Source: Oscillospiraceae bacterium (lineage in GTDB: Bacteria; Bacillota; Clostridia; Oscillospirales; Ruminococcaceae). From it: a stretch of 64,000 nt of DNA. The notes under the pieces were generated by a model, which had not been told where the DNA came from, made no database searches, and saw only the letters and a program-made list of their open reading frames with translations. A program made the translations under genes and the position numbers. This document shows, piece after piece, positions 24,139 to 32,160 of the stretch. Numbering within the stretch: position 1 is the stretch's first letter; each line of letters begins with the position of its first letter. The DNA is taken from positions 186,001 to 250,000 of the forward strand of contig JAGBCL010000105.1 in the NCBI GenBank assembly GCA_018110825.1. The letters are read 5' to 3'.

Positions 24139-24783
24139 ATGAAAAAATCTTATGCAGTATTTGGTCTTGGAAGATATGGTCAGGCTGTTGCAAAGGAACT
24201 TATCGGTTTCGGTGCAGAGGTAATTGCGGTTGACATAGACGAGGAAACCGTCAACGATGTGGTGGGTGAAATCCCTTTTTGCAAGTGTGCTGATATTACC
24301 GACCCTGACGTTATAAAACAGCTTGGCATTTCAAATGTAGATGTGGTAATTATCGCAATGGCTTCAAATCTTGAAGCAAGCGTTATGGCGACAATGCTCT
24401 GCAAGGAAATAGGCGTTGAAACTGTAATTGTAAAGTGTGCGAACGAAATGAACTGCCGAATTCTTGAAAAAATCGGTGCTGACAAGGTAGTTTTTCCCGA
24501 AAGAGAGTCAGGAGTGCGTCTTGCAAAGAATCTTGTAAGTTCTGGTTTTATGGATATTATGGAACTTTCCGACGATATTTCCATGATTGAACTGAATGTT
24601 CGTGACGAATGGCAGGGTAAAACGCCTATTGAGCTTAATCTCAGAAGAAAATATGGGATAAATATTGTTGCAATTTATAAAGGAGAGAAAGTTACAATTG
24701 AAATTGACCCTTCAAAGCCCCTTGAAAAGGACATGAAGCTTATTGTTATTGCGAATACAAACAAGCTTGAAAAATTGAGATAA
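24139..24783 (+). CDS. ktrA: Potassium uptake regulatory subunit, KtrA/TrkA family
   Basis: 214 residues: RCK_N Rossmann domain with FGLGRYGQAVAKEL (7-20) and acidic VDIDEE, then RCK_C from about 135 (ISMIELNVRDEWQGKTPIEL). Binds ATP/ADP and gates the membrane subunit; the C-terminal domain may bind c-di-AMP, fitting the DarA receptor encoded at 36235. A single RCK_N-RCK_C unit points to KtrA rather than the duplicated TrkA. ATG 24139 chosen over an upstream frame that overlaps ktrB. Confidence 0.92.
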   Translation: MKKSYAVFGLGRYGQAVAKELIGFGAEVIAVDIDEETVNDVVGEIPFCKCADITDPDVIKQLGISNVDVVIIAMASNLEASVMATMLCKEIGVETVIVKCANEMNCRILEKIGADKVVFPERESGVRLAKNLVSSGFMDIMELSDDISMIELNVRDEWQGKTPIELNLRRKYGINIVAIYKGEKVTIEIDPSKPLEKDMKLIVIANTNKLEKLR

Positions 24784-24788
24784 TCAGA

Positions 24789-24820
24789 ACGCCGTGCAGA
24801 AGATTCTGTGCGGTGTTTTT
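24789..24820 (+). terminator. Terminator after ktrAB
   Basis: Imperfect hairpin (ACGCCGTGCAGAA / TTCTGTGCGGTGT with G-T pairs) followed by TTTTT. Confidence 0.7.
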
Positions 24821-24827
24821 ACCCCTC

Positions 24828-24883
24828 TTGACAAACACAGAAGGATGTGCTAAAATATAGTTAGCGAAAGCTAACTATATTTT
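24828..24883 (+). promoter_or_regulatory. Promoter with 14-bp palindromic operator, DUF2325 gene
   Basis: TTGACA (24828-24833), 17-base spacer, TAAAAT (24851-24856). A perfect palindrome, AAAATATAGTTAGC-GAAA-GCTAACTATATTTT arms at 24852-24865 and 24870-24883, covers the -10 and start point. This is the position of a repressor operator. The same GTTAGC-N4-GCTAAC core returns before the next gene. Confidence 0.8.
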
Positions 24884-24898
24884 GAAAGGTCTGATAAA

Positions 24899-25180
24899 AT
24901 GAGTGTAGTTGTTATAGGCGGCAATGACCGTATGGCAACAAGATATAAGGATATTTGCAGGACTTACAATTGCAAGGCAAAGGTTTTTACCCAGATGCCT
25001 TCAGATTTTGAGAATAAACTTGGAACTCCCGACCTGATGGTTGTGTTTACCAATACCTGTTCGCATAAGATGGTTAACAGCGTCAATCAGCGTTCCCAGA
25101 AGTATAACATTCCTGTTGCAAGAATTCACAGCGCAAGTGCTACGGCACTGAAAAGTGTTCTTGAGCAATATTGCAGTTAA
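24899..25180 (+). CDS. DUF2325 domain protein
   Basis: 93 residues. MSVVVIGGNDRMATRYKDIC and the end of the fold PVARIHSASATALKSVL define DUF2325, a small Rossmann-like domain of unknown activity often seen near metal-uptake genes in clostridia. Cysteines at CRTYNC and NTCSHK could bind a metal. Its promoter is covered by a palindromic operator shared with the DUF3793 gene that follows. Confidence 0.82.
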   Translation: MSVVVIGGNDRMATRYKDICRTYNCKAKVFTQMPSDFENKLGTPDLMVVFTNTCSHKMVNSVNQRSQKYNIPVARIHSASATALKSVLEQYCS

Positions 25181-25184
25181 TTAC

Positions 25185-25207
25185 GGTGCAATCGCACCTT
25201 GTTTTTA
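25185..25207 (+). terminator. Weak terminator or attenuator between DUF2325 and DUF3793 genes
   Basis: GGTGC-AATC-GCACC five-bp stem followed by TTGTTTTT. Short enough to allow read-through into the DUF3793 gene, for which I see no separate strong promoter. Confidence 0.55.
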
Positions 25208-25216
25208 AAGCGGATA

Positions 25217-25232
25217 GTTAGCAATGGCTAAC
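25217..25232. promoter_or_regulatory. Second GTTAGC-N4-GCTAAC operator before DUF3793 gene
   Basis: GTTAGC (25217-25222) and GCTAAC (25227-25232) flank AATG. It matches the core of the palindrome at 24860-24875, same spacing. Likely the same regulator, 19 bases before the DUF3793 start. Confidence 0.7.
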
Positions 25233-25250
25233 GCAATGAGAGGTGATTTT

Positions 25251-25823
25251 ATGACAGTATCTGAAAACAAAAAATTCTGCGAAAAACTCGCATTCCATAC
25301 CGCACCAACCTTACTCGGAATAAAATGCGGAAGCCTGATTTCCCTTACAACATCTGAGTTTACCCTTGATGCACAATCCGAACTGTTTAACAGCAAAGCG
25401 GCTGTAAAGGGTCTTGTTGCAAAAATTCTTTGCAGCTGCGGAAGCCGCACACTGGTGTTTGTTTATAACGAAAAGCTGATGAAAAGGCGGCTTGCCGACC
25501 CTCAGGTGCAGGAAATACTCACACGATACGGCTACCCTGAAAACATGGGAATTGACGAATGTCTTGATTACCTTTCAAGCCGTATCCGCGGCTGTGCGGA
25601 TTTTCCCCATGAAGTAGGCGTGTTCCTTGGTTACCCTACGGAAGATGTTGTCGGTTTTATCGAGAACAAGGGTGAAAATTTCAAGTTCTGCGGCTGCTGG
25701 AAGGTGTACGGCTGTGAGGAAAAGGCAAGACGTACTTTTGAAAATTATGAAAAATGCCGCAGATTTCTCTGCGGCAAGCTGAACGAAGGTTCAGATATAT
25801 ATCAGGCACTGAAAATTTCCTGA
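25251..25823 (+). CDS. DUF3793 family protein
   Basis: 190 residues. FCEKLAFHTAPTLLGIKCGS at the start, then HEVGVFLGYPTEDVVGFIEN near 135 and FCGCWKVYGCEEKARRTFEN, are the conserved blocks of DUF3793, a cysteine-rich clostridial family of unknown function. I recall it beside ferrous iron and flavodoxin genes. The ATG follows AGAGGTGA. It shares an operator with the DUF2325 gene, so both probably answer to the same, perhaps metal-sensing, repressor. Confidence 0.82.
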   Translation: MTVSENKKFCEKLAFHTAPTLLGIKCGSLISLTTSEFTLDAQSELFNSKAAVKGLVAKILCSCGSRTLVFVYNEKLMKRRLADPQVQEILTRYGYPENMGIDECLDYLSSRIRGCADFPHEVGVFLGYPTEDVVGFIENKGENFKFCGCWKVYGCEEKARRTFENYEKCRRFLCGKLNEGSDIYQALKIS

Positions 25824-25833
25824 TAAAATGATT

Positions 25834-26247
25834 TCAGATGATTATTCCCTCGAAGTGGTCCATTTCGTGCTGAATAATCTGCGCTTCAAATTCCTTGAAG
25901 GTCTGCTTTTTCTTCTTCCACTTCTTGTCGTAATACTCCACAGTAATCACGTTGTACCGCTTTGTCGGACGCTCACCCGTCAGTGAAAGACAGCTTTCCG
26001 TAGTTTCGTAAAACTGCTTGGACTTATCAACAATAACGGGATTAATCATTATGATATATTCGTTGCCGATGTAAGCGGTGAGAATTGTTTTCTTCTCGCC
26101 AATCATATTTGCAGCCATTCCCACGCATCTTTCCTCGTTTGCCTTAACCGTGTCAAGCAGGTCACGGGCAATCTGCATATCGTTCTTGGTTGCAGGCTCT
26201 GATTTCTGCTTCAGGAAAAGCACGTCCGTCACAATTTCTCTTACCAT
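25834..26247 (-). CDS. Peptide deformylase-like protein
   Basis: 137 residues. Motif 3 is intact (IIQHEMDHFEG, metal-binding His pair and Glu). Motif 2 reads ESCLS instead of EGCLS, keeping the metal-binding Cys. Motif 1 reads GMAANMIG where typical deformylases have G-L-A-A-P-Q; the catalytic Gln is replaced by Met. It may be a paralogue with altered activity. Start ATG 26247, seven bases after GAGGTG; the upstream GTG lies inside that region. It follows the MBL-hydrolase gene by ten bases, one operon. Confidence 0.82.
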   Translation of the reverse strand: MVREIVTDVLFLKQKSEPATKNDMQIARDLLDTVKANEERCVGMAANMIGEKKTILTAYIGNEYIIMINPVIVDKSKQFYETTESCLSLTGERPTKRYNVITVEYYDKKWKKKKQTFKEFEAQIIQHEMDHFEGIII

Positions 26248-26257
26248 TTTCCGCACC

Positions 26258-27064
26258 TCACATTATCGTATCGCCGCTGTGAATTTCACAAAGCTGTTCG
26301 CCCATAATTGACTTCATTATGTCAAACGCAGGCTTGCCTGTGCAATGCCCCGAATGGAAGCGTGTGGGAAGCTTTGTGAGAAGAACAGCGGTTTCTTTTA
26401 TTTCAGCAATTTCCTCATCGGTGTAATCGCCCTTCTTCATCATATGGAAGCCGCTTATAACCTCGTCTGGTGCTCCGCCGTAAATTTCAGCGTATCTGTC
26501 CAGCACGTTCAGTATGCCGTTATGTGCACAACCCGACACAAGAATTTTCTTTCCCTCTGCTGAAATCACAAGGCATTGCTCATGGGTAAATCTGTCCAGA
26601 AGCTGAACGTCCTCCACAAATTCTGATAACAGCATATTCCCCCTCGGACGAAGCCTGTTGCTGCGTATTCCCGAAAACAGCGACAGCTCATCATCAATTT
26701 CAAGGTAATCCTCCGTAAGAACGACCTGCGGAAGCTTCAGTATCGCCTTGTCAATTCCGATGTAGCGTTCATCGTGATAATAGTCGCCGCCTGCGTTGCT
26801 CCGCATATAGATTTTCGCTGTCGGATTAATTTTCGTAAATGGCATTATTCCGCCCGAATGGTCATAGTGACCGTGACTCAGAATAAGCGTGTCAACCACT
26901 TCAAGCTGTACACCCAAAAACTCAGCATTGCGGATAAACATATCCGTTGCACCTGCGTCGGAAAGAAGCTTATGCTTCGGCGTTTCGATGTAAAAGCTCA
27001 AACCGTGTTCAAATTCGGCACCGCTTGTGCCTTGTGTGTCCTCAACAAGATTTATTATTTTCAT
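26258..27064 (-). CDS. MBL-fold metallohydrolase
   Basis: 268 residues of the metallo-beta-lactamase fold. SHGHYDHSGG supplies H-x-H-x-D-H, SGCAHNG near 175 and SGFHMMKKG near 206 the later metal ligands, and HSGHCTGKPA near 237 the last one. Closest remembered group: small hydrolases annotated as dihydropterin aminobenzene phosphate synthase-like. Substrate unknown. First gene of an operon with the deformylase-like gene. Confidence 0.88.
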   Translation of the reverse strand: MKIINLVEDTQGTSGAEFEHGLSFYIETPKHKLLSDAGATDMFIRNAEFLGVQLEVVDTLILSHGHYDHSGGIMPFTKINPTAKIYMRSNAGGDYYHDERYIGIDKAILKLPQVVLTEDYLEIDDELSLFSGIRSNRLRPRGNMLLSEFVEDVQLLDRFTHEQCLVISAEGKKILVSGCAHNGILNVLDRYAEIYGGAPDEVISGFHMMKKGDYTDEEIAEIKETAVLLTKLPTRFHSGHCTGKPAFDIMKSIMGEQLCEIHSGDTIM

Positions 27065-27127
27065 TTTGTACCCTCACGTATTTTTGCCGCCGTACCGAAG
27101 TACAGCGGCAATTTTTATACCCCTATC

Positions 27128-28519
27128 TTATACTCTCGTATTCTCAATAACCTTTTCGATATTAGCTCTGTAGCTGTCCATTGCAACCGCAATATCCGCA
27201 ACAGCCTTCTTATTCTTCACGGAGTCATCCTGCATTTCAACAACTCTTGATTTCAGGTCGCTGAACATATCGTCAACCTGATTGATATTCTTGTTCTGCT
27301 CGTCAATGTTTTCATAAAGCTGTCCGAAACGGTTTGTAAGACGTACAAAGCTTTCCTGAAGCTCACCCATTTTCTTTTCGGTAGCTTCGATTGCCCTTGT
27401 GCTGTCCTCAAACTGAACAGCTGTCTTGTCAACCTGATTGATAAGTCCGTCAACAACCTCTGTAACCTGTGCCGCAAAACGGTCACTGTTTTCGGAAAGC
27501 TCCTTCATTTCACCCGCAACAACCGCAAAGCCCGCACCGTAAGCACCTGCGTTTGCCGCCTCAACGGAAGCGTTGAGGGAGAGAAGTGTTGTTTTAAAGG
27601 AAATATCACTCATCTTCTTGGCAATTTCCGTAACCTCATTCATCTGCTCAGTCATACTGCCAAATACAGCATTCGACTCCTCAATGATACGGCTTACGTC
27701 ACGAAGCTGTGCTTTCATAGCTTCCATATTGCTGTCATTTTCGGAAATAGCCTGCTCAAACTTCTTAACCTGATTGTTAAGGGCAAAAATCTGCTGTTCT
27801 GTTTCATGGATTTTTTCGTGCACGTCCTGACAGCTTTCCGCAACGATATTTGCACCGGAGGTGATGTTTTCTGAACCTTTGCGAAGTCCCTTTGTGCTGT
27901 CGCTGATTGCACTTGAGGATTTATCAAAGTCTGCCTGAAGCACGTCGCCCATTTCTCTGATTGAAGCAATAAGTCTTTCCGCCTCGGCTGTCTGCTGACG
28001 GGAAAGCTCGATAAATGCACGTCCTCTGTTTACTGCAAGGTAGAAAAGGATTGCCGCAAGATTTGTGATTGCAAAGCAAAGTATGTACTGTCCCAGACCG
28101 CCTGCCTTTTCGGGATGTACTATATACATTACAACGAGTGCAACGTCAACAACTGCAATCTGCACCTTTGTGAATTTTGGCTCCATATACATACCTGTCA
28201 TACCGATAAGTGCAAGGTAAAGTGAGAAGTCGTCGCTGTACGAAGCACCGCTGAAAAGGGAGATAGTCATAATTACAAAAACAAGAATTATCGACAGCAC
28301 GAATTCCCTGATAATATCAGCTGTATGATTTTTCTTCATAATGAAAAGTGCCGCAACAAGAACGACAATACAGCTTCCTACGGCAATAAGTCCGCCGAGA
28401 TTGAAGCCGATAATGTTTTTCACGAAGAATACGCCTGATGTAACCATTGTTACCCAAAGCATAATTTTGTAAATAGTATGATGGGTAATCGGGCTTTTGC
28501 CGTTATAGTCAAAATTCAT
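27128..28519 (-). CDS. Methyl-accepting chemotaxis-type protein with membrane-embedded sensor
   Basis: 463 residues. Residues 15-175 contain about six membrane helices with short loops, so the sensor is in the membrane rather than an external Cache domain. There is no HAMP. A coiled-coil signalling domain follows with SFKTTLLSLNASVEAANAGA and AGFAVVAGEMKELSENS at the tip, slightly degenerate relative to canonical chemoreceptors. It may signal without flagella. Monocistronic. Confidence 0.85.
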   Translation of the reverse strand: MNFDYNGKSPITHHTIYKIMLWVTMVTSGVFFVKNIIGFNLGGLIAVGSCIVVLVAALFIMKKNHTADIIREFVLSIILVFVIMTISLFSGASYSDDFSLYLALIGMTGMYMEPKFTKVQIAVVDVALVVMYIVHPEKAGGLGQYILCFAITNLAAILFYLAVNRGRAFIELSRQQTAEAERLIASIREMGDVLQADFDKSSSAISDSTKGLRKGSENITSGANIVAESCQDVHEKIHETEQQIFALNNQVKKFEQAISENDSNMEAMKAQLRDVSRIIEESNAVFGSMTEQMNEVTEIAKKMSDISFKTTLLSLNASVEAANAGAYGAGFAVVAGEMKELSENSDRFAAQVTEVVDGLINQVDKTAVQFEDSTRAIEATEKKMGELQESFVRLTNRFGQLYENIDEQNKNINQVDDMFSDLKSRVVEMQDDSVKNKKAVADIAVAMDSYRANIEKVIENTRV

Positions 28520-28707
28520 TTTGCATACCCCCTATAAGTGTTTGCGTTTTAGTATACTAAAATTATAGCACCAAGATGTTGCAAAATCAACAACTTTTGG
28601 CGACATATATCGACAAACTTTTTACAAAAAAACATACAAACTGCACAATTGTTTGATAAGTTATTAATATATTTATATATAATTAATATAATATCTCAAA
28701 ATATCCA

Positions 28708-28747
28708 TTGACAAAAATAAATTAAAGTGATATTATTTTGATATCAC
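28708..28747 (+). promoter_or_regulatory. Promoter and overlapping inverted repeat of the SPFH gene
   Basis: TTGACA (28708-28713), 17-base spacer, TATTAT (28731-28736). GTGATAT (28727-28733) and ATATCAC (28741-28747) form an inverted repeat with a 7-base centre across the -10, a possible operator. Confidence 0.7.
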
Positions 28748-28789
28748 AAAGATTTACAAACAGTAAATCAAGAAGAAAGGAACATTACT

Positions 28790-29851
28790 ATGGAAGATAA
28801 CATTGTAAAAACAACCTCAACAGAAGAAAAAATTCTCCGCACAAAGCAGAACGGTATGTCTGCACTTTTCCTTACAACAATTCTCTACCTTGCAGCAATT
28901 CCATTGATTATTTTCTGTGCAATGCTTGCTGACAGCGGAGCTTCACTCGCTGTCGCAGGAGTGGTAATTGGTGTTATCTGGCTTTGTGTGGGCTGGATAC
29001 CTTACCTCGGACTTAAAATTATCAAGCCGCAGGAAGCACTTGTTCTTACTCTTTTTGGTAAATATATTGGTACTCTCAAAGGCGAAGGTTTTTACTGGGT
29101 AAACCCATTCTGTACAGCTGTAAACCCTGCCGCACAGACAAAGCTCCGTCAGAGCGGTGACGTTGGCGGTGCACCTGCTATCTCCTTGAAAACAACAGAA
29201 GCAGGAACATCAACAGATGTTCACGTTGCTGTTCCCGACAAGAAGATTTCCCTTAAAATCATGACCCTCAACAACAACCGTCAGAAGGTAAACGACTGCC
29301 TCGGTAACCCTGTTGAAATCGGTATTGCAGTAATGTGGAGAGTTGTTGACACAGCAAAGGCTGTTTTCGACGTTGACAACTACAAGGAATACCTCTCCCT
29401 CCAGTGTGACAGTGCACTCCGTAACATTGTAAAGATTTACCCTTATGACATCGCACCTAACGTTGACACAACAGGCGACGGCGTAGCCGACGAAGGAAGT
29501 CTCCGTGGCTCAAGTGAAGTTGTTGCAAAGAGAATTCGTGACGAAATTCAGCAGAAGGTTGCAAACGCAGGTCTTGAAATTCTCGAAGCACGTATCACAT
29601 ACCTTGCATACGCTCCTGAAATTGCCGCTGTAATGCTCCAGCGTCAGCAGGCTTCCGCAATTATCGACGCAAGAAAGATGATTGTTGACGGTGCGGTTGG
29701 CATGGTTGAAATGGCACTTGAAAGACTCAGCGAAAACAATGTTGTTGACCTTGATGAAGAACGCAAGGCGGCTATGGTTTCCAACCTCCTCGTGGTACTT
29801 TGCGGCAACCACGATGCACAGCCTATTGTAAACTCAGGCAGTCTGTATTAA
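28790..29851 (+). CDS. SPFH/Band 7 domain membrane protein
   Basis: 353 residues. Two membrane helices at about 25-80 precede an SPFH domain ([20 protein letters not shown], then [28 protein letters not shown]) and a helical tail ([20 protein letters not shown]). SPFH proteins scaffold membrane microdomains. The stop codon overlaps the start of the following RHH gene (TAATG), so the two are translationally coupled. Confidence 0.88.
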   Translation: MEDNIVKTTSTEEKILRTKQNGMSALFLTTILYLAAIPLIIFCAMLADSGASLAVAGVVIGVIWLCVGWIPYLGLKIIKPQEALVLTLFGKYIGTLKGEGFYWVNPFCTAVNPAAQTKLRQSGDVGGAPAISLKTTEAGTSTDVHVAVPDKKISLKIMTLNNNRQKVNDCLGNPVEIGIAVMWRVVDTAKAVFDVDNYKEYLSLQCDSALRNIVKIYPYDIAPNVDTTGDGVADEGSLRGSSEVVAKRIRDEIQQKVANAGLEILEARITYLAYAPEIAAVMLQRQQASAIIDARKMIVDGAVGMVEMALERLSENNVVDLDEERKAAMVSNLLVVLCGNHDAQPIVNSGSLY

Positions 29852-30057
29852 TGGCACAGAAAAAACAAATCCCGCTTCGTCTTTCTGAGAAGCTGTACGA
29901 TGCCATCGCCGCGTGGGCAGAGGACGACTTCCGCTCGGTAAACGGACAGATTGAATATCTGCTGACCGAGTGCGTGAAGCAGAGGAAAAAGAACGGCAAA
30001 TATGTGTCCGACGAAATCGATGCACCCCTTGATGTTGATATAAACAAGTTTGACTAA
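29851..30057 (+). CDS. Small Arc-type ribbon-helix-helix protein
   Basis: 68 residues. QIPLRLSEKLYDAIAAWAED followed by FRSVNGQIEYLLTECV is an Arc/TraY-like ribbon-helix-helix; the C-terminus is acidic. It begins on the last base of the SPFH stop codon. It may autoregulate the pair through the inverted repeat at 28727-28747. Confidence 0.8.
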   Translation: MAQKKQIPLRLSEKLYDAIAAWAEDDFRSVNGQIEYLLTECVKQRKKNGKYVSDEIDAPLDVDINKFD

Positions 30058-30064
30058 CATAAAA

Positions 30065-30102
30065 ACAGCACTTCCGAAACAATCGGAAGTGCTGTTGATT
30101 TT
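30065..30102. terminator. Bidirectional terminator between RHH gene and pgsA
   Basis: Perfect 13-bp stem ACAGCACTTCCGA / TCGGAAGTGCTGT, loop AACAA. T-rich on the plus side (TGATTTTATTT); A-run on the other side serves the minus strand. Confidence 0.88.
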
Positions 30103-30661
30103 ATTTGGAAGCGTCAATATATTTCCAGTAGCCTTTCAGATAAACACCGCCCGAAATTACGGTAAGTGCTGTTGCAATCCAGATAAGCACCTGATAAACG
30201 ATGTTTGCGATTTCAGCCATATTGCCCTCGAAATTGAAGCAAAGACCGAGAAGAATTACAACCTCGGCAACCATTGTGAAAGCGGTTTTCAGCTTGCCCC
30301 AGATGCCTGCCGCAACAACCACGCCCTCGTTTGCGGTTACAAGGCGAAGTCCCGAAACCATAAACTCACGGGTGATGATGATAAGCAGGGGAACAGACCC
30401 TACAATTCCAAGCTCACAGAAGCATACAAGTGCCGCAATTACCAGCACCTTGTCAGCAAGCGGGTCAAGGAATTTTCCGAAGGTTGTGATAAGGTTGCGG
30501 CTTCTTGCAATATGACCGTCAAGAGCGTCAGTGATTGACGCCGCAATGAAGATTGCAAGGGCGATAATCTTGCTGAAAGGAACAAAATCAGTCAGCAGGA
30601 AGAACACGAAAAACGGAACGAGAATTACACGCAGAAGCGTAAGCTTATTCGGCAGATTCAT
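30101..30661 (-). CDS. pgsA: CDP-diacylglycerol-glycerol-3-phosphate 3-phosphatidyltransferase
   Basis: 186-residue membrane enzyme making phosphatidylglycerophosphate. The CDP-alcohol phosphotransferase signature is complete: DALDGHIARSRNLITTFGKF followed by LDPLADK, giving D-x2-D-G-x2-A-R-x8-G-x3-D-x3-D. Four to five hydrophobic helices. The ATG at 30661 follows GGAGAG; the start overlaps the rimO end by 17 bases, so the genes are co-transcribed, a common clostridial arrangement. Confidence 0.95.
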   Translation of the reverse strand: MNLPNKLTLLRVILVPFFVFFLLTDFVPFSKIIALAIFIAASITDALDGHIARSRNLITTFGKFLDPLADKVLVIAALVCFCELGIVGSVPLLIIITREFMVSGLRLVTANEGVVVAAGIWGKLKTAFTMVAEVVILLGLCFNFEGNMAEIANIVYQVLIWIATALTVISGGVYLKGYWKYIDASK

Positions 30662-31988
30662 ACACAATCTCTCCAATCAAATCATAGTCAAGTACATCGT
30701 CAATTCTAACCTTTACGAAGCAGCCCGGGAAAGGCTTCTTGTTGGGTGCGGTGAAGAAAATCTTACCGTCAATTTCAGGAGCGTCAGCGGCACTTCTTCC
30801 GAACCAACATTCACCGTAACGGTCAAAGCCCTCGGTAACAACTTCAAGAGTCTTGCCGATGAGAGCATTGTTCTTCTTTTCAGCAATAACCGACTGCTGT
30901 TCCATAATAATTTCAGCACGGTGCTCACGGACTTCCTCGTCAACCTGACAATCCATCTCAGCGGCAGGTGTGCCCTCTTCCTCGGAGTAAGGGAAACAGC
31001 CAAGTCGGTCAAATTCCATCTCGTTTACAAACTCAGCAAGGCGATTGAACTGCTCCTCAGTTTCTCCGGGGAAACCAGTGATGAGAGTTGTACGGATTAC
31101 GATACCCTCAACCCTGTCACGGATTTTCTTGATTACCTCACGAAGGCTTGCCTCCGTGCCCTGACGGTGCATAGCCTTGAGAATTGTATCATCACAGTGC
31201 TGAATAGGCAGGTCTATGTACTTGACGATTTTTTCTTCCTTAGCCATAACGTCAAGAAGCTCGTCAGTAATTCTTTCAGGGTAGCAGTAGAGAATTCTTA
31301 TCCATTTCAGTTCCTCAATCTTGCAAAGCTCTGTAAGCAATTCGGGGAGCATATATTTGCCGTAAAGGTCAATACCATAGCGTGTTGTATCCTGTGCAAT
31401 AACATTCAGTTCACGCACACCCTCAGCAACGAGCTTTCTTGCCTCGTCGAGAAGATTTTCCATCGGCACGCTTCTGAATCTTCCTCTGATATCAGGAATT
31501 GCACAGTAAGAGCAACGGTTGTCGCAACCCTCTGCAATTTTCAGATAGGAAGTAAAGGAAAGTGTTGTAAGAACACGTCCGCCTGTGAGAGAAAGCTTTT
31601 CCTTGTCGTCAAAGGCTTCAACACGTTCGTCCTCCATAATCTTTTCAAGGACGGAAACAATGTCCTCGTTACAGCCGATACCAACAACAGCGTCAGACTC
31701 AGGAATAAGCTCGGAAACTTCCTCTCTGTAACGTTCGGAAAGACAGCCTGTTACAACGATTTTTTTGATACGTCCCTCGTTTTTCAGTGCAACGAATTCA
31801 AAAATTGTTTCAATAGCTTCCTGCTTTGCAGACTCGATAAATCCGCAGGTGTTTATGATTGCAATATCCGCAAGTGCCGCATCCTCAATAAGCTGATAGC
31901 CTGCCTTCTGTATTTTGTAAAGCATTCTTTCAGCGTCAACCTGATTTTTTGAGCAGCCCAGCGATACCATACCTACTCTTACAGCCAT
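30645..31988 (-). CDS. rimO: Ribosomal protein S12 methylthiotransferase
   Basis: 447-residue radical SAM enzyme that methylthiolates an aspartate of ribosomal protein S12. N-terminal cluster cysteines C12, C48 and C82 (LGCSKNQVD, INTCGF, VTGCLSERY); radical SAM motif C155-x3-C159-x2-C162; C-terminal TRAM domain ending in VRIDDVLDYDLIGEIV. DAERML after the first Cys and CSYCAIPDIRGRFRS favour RimO over MiaB. First gene of the rimO-pgsA operon. Confidence 0.95.
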   Translation of the reverse strand: MAVRVGMVSLGCSKNQVDAERMLYKIQKAGYQLIEDAALADIAIINTCGFIESAKQEAIETIFEFVALKNEGRIKKIVVTGCLSERYREEVSELIPESDAVVGIGCNEDIVSVLEKIMEDERVEAFDDKEKLSLTGGRVLTTLSFTSYLKIAEGCDNRCSYCAIPDIRGRFRSVPMENLLDEARKLVAEGVRELNVIAQDTTRYGIDLYGKYMLPELLTELCKIEELKWIRILYCYPERITDELLDVMAKEEKIVKYIDLPIQHCDDTILKAMHRQGTEASLREVIKKIRDRVEGIVIRTTLITGFPGETEEQFNRLAEFVNEMEFDRLGCFPYSEEEGTPAAEMDCQVDEEVREHRAEIIMEQQSVIAEKKNNALIGKTLEVVTEGFDRYGECWFGRSAADAPEIDGKIFFTAPNKKPFPGCFVKVRIDDVLDYDLIGEIVYESAE

Positions 31989-32017
31989 AGTATACTTCCT
32001 TTACATTTTATTACAAA

Positions 32018-32054
32018 GACGGGACGAAAACAACGCAAGCGTTGTCTGCCCGTC
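32018..32054. repeat. Nested hairpin downstream of the cyclophilin gene
   Basis: GACGGG (32018-32023) pairs with CCCGTC (32049-32054), enclosing CAACGC / GCGTTG (32031-32044). A related CCCGTCCC hairpin lies at 37967. It may be a dispersed repeat or part of the 3' leader of the minus-strand transcript. Confidence 0.55.
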
Positions 32055-32074
32055 CCCTACAATTTTTATTTAAC

Positions 32075-32150
32075 CAAGCAATCCCCGAGATTTTCTGCAA
32101 CGCAGAAAACTCGGAACTAAAATCTTTAGATTTTAGTTTGAGATCGCTTG
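32075..32150. repeat. Bipartite hairpin element, copy 1
   Basis: Two abutting hairpins: CCGAG(A)TTTTCTGC-AAC-GCAGAAAACTCGG (32085-32114, one bulged A), then AACTAAAATC-TTTA-GATTTTAGTT (32115-32138). Outer pairing CAAGCAATC / GATCGCTTG (32075-32083, 32142-32150, one mismatch) would close a three-way junction. It lies just after the cyclophilin stop. The same architecture appears at 36189. Confidence 0.65.
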
Positions 32151-32160
32151 CGTTCGTTTT

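Noticed and set aside
24828-24883. Rho-independent terminator of the 24852 palindrome
   Set aside because: Although a perfect hairpin, it overlaps the -10 and start point of a good promoter, so operator is the better reading.
30531-31952. 473-residue plus-strand open frame
   Set aside because: Antisense to rimO, whose cysteine motifs and TRAM domain are complete; the frame encodes no recognisable pattern.
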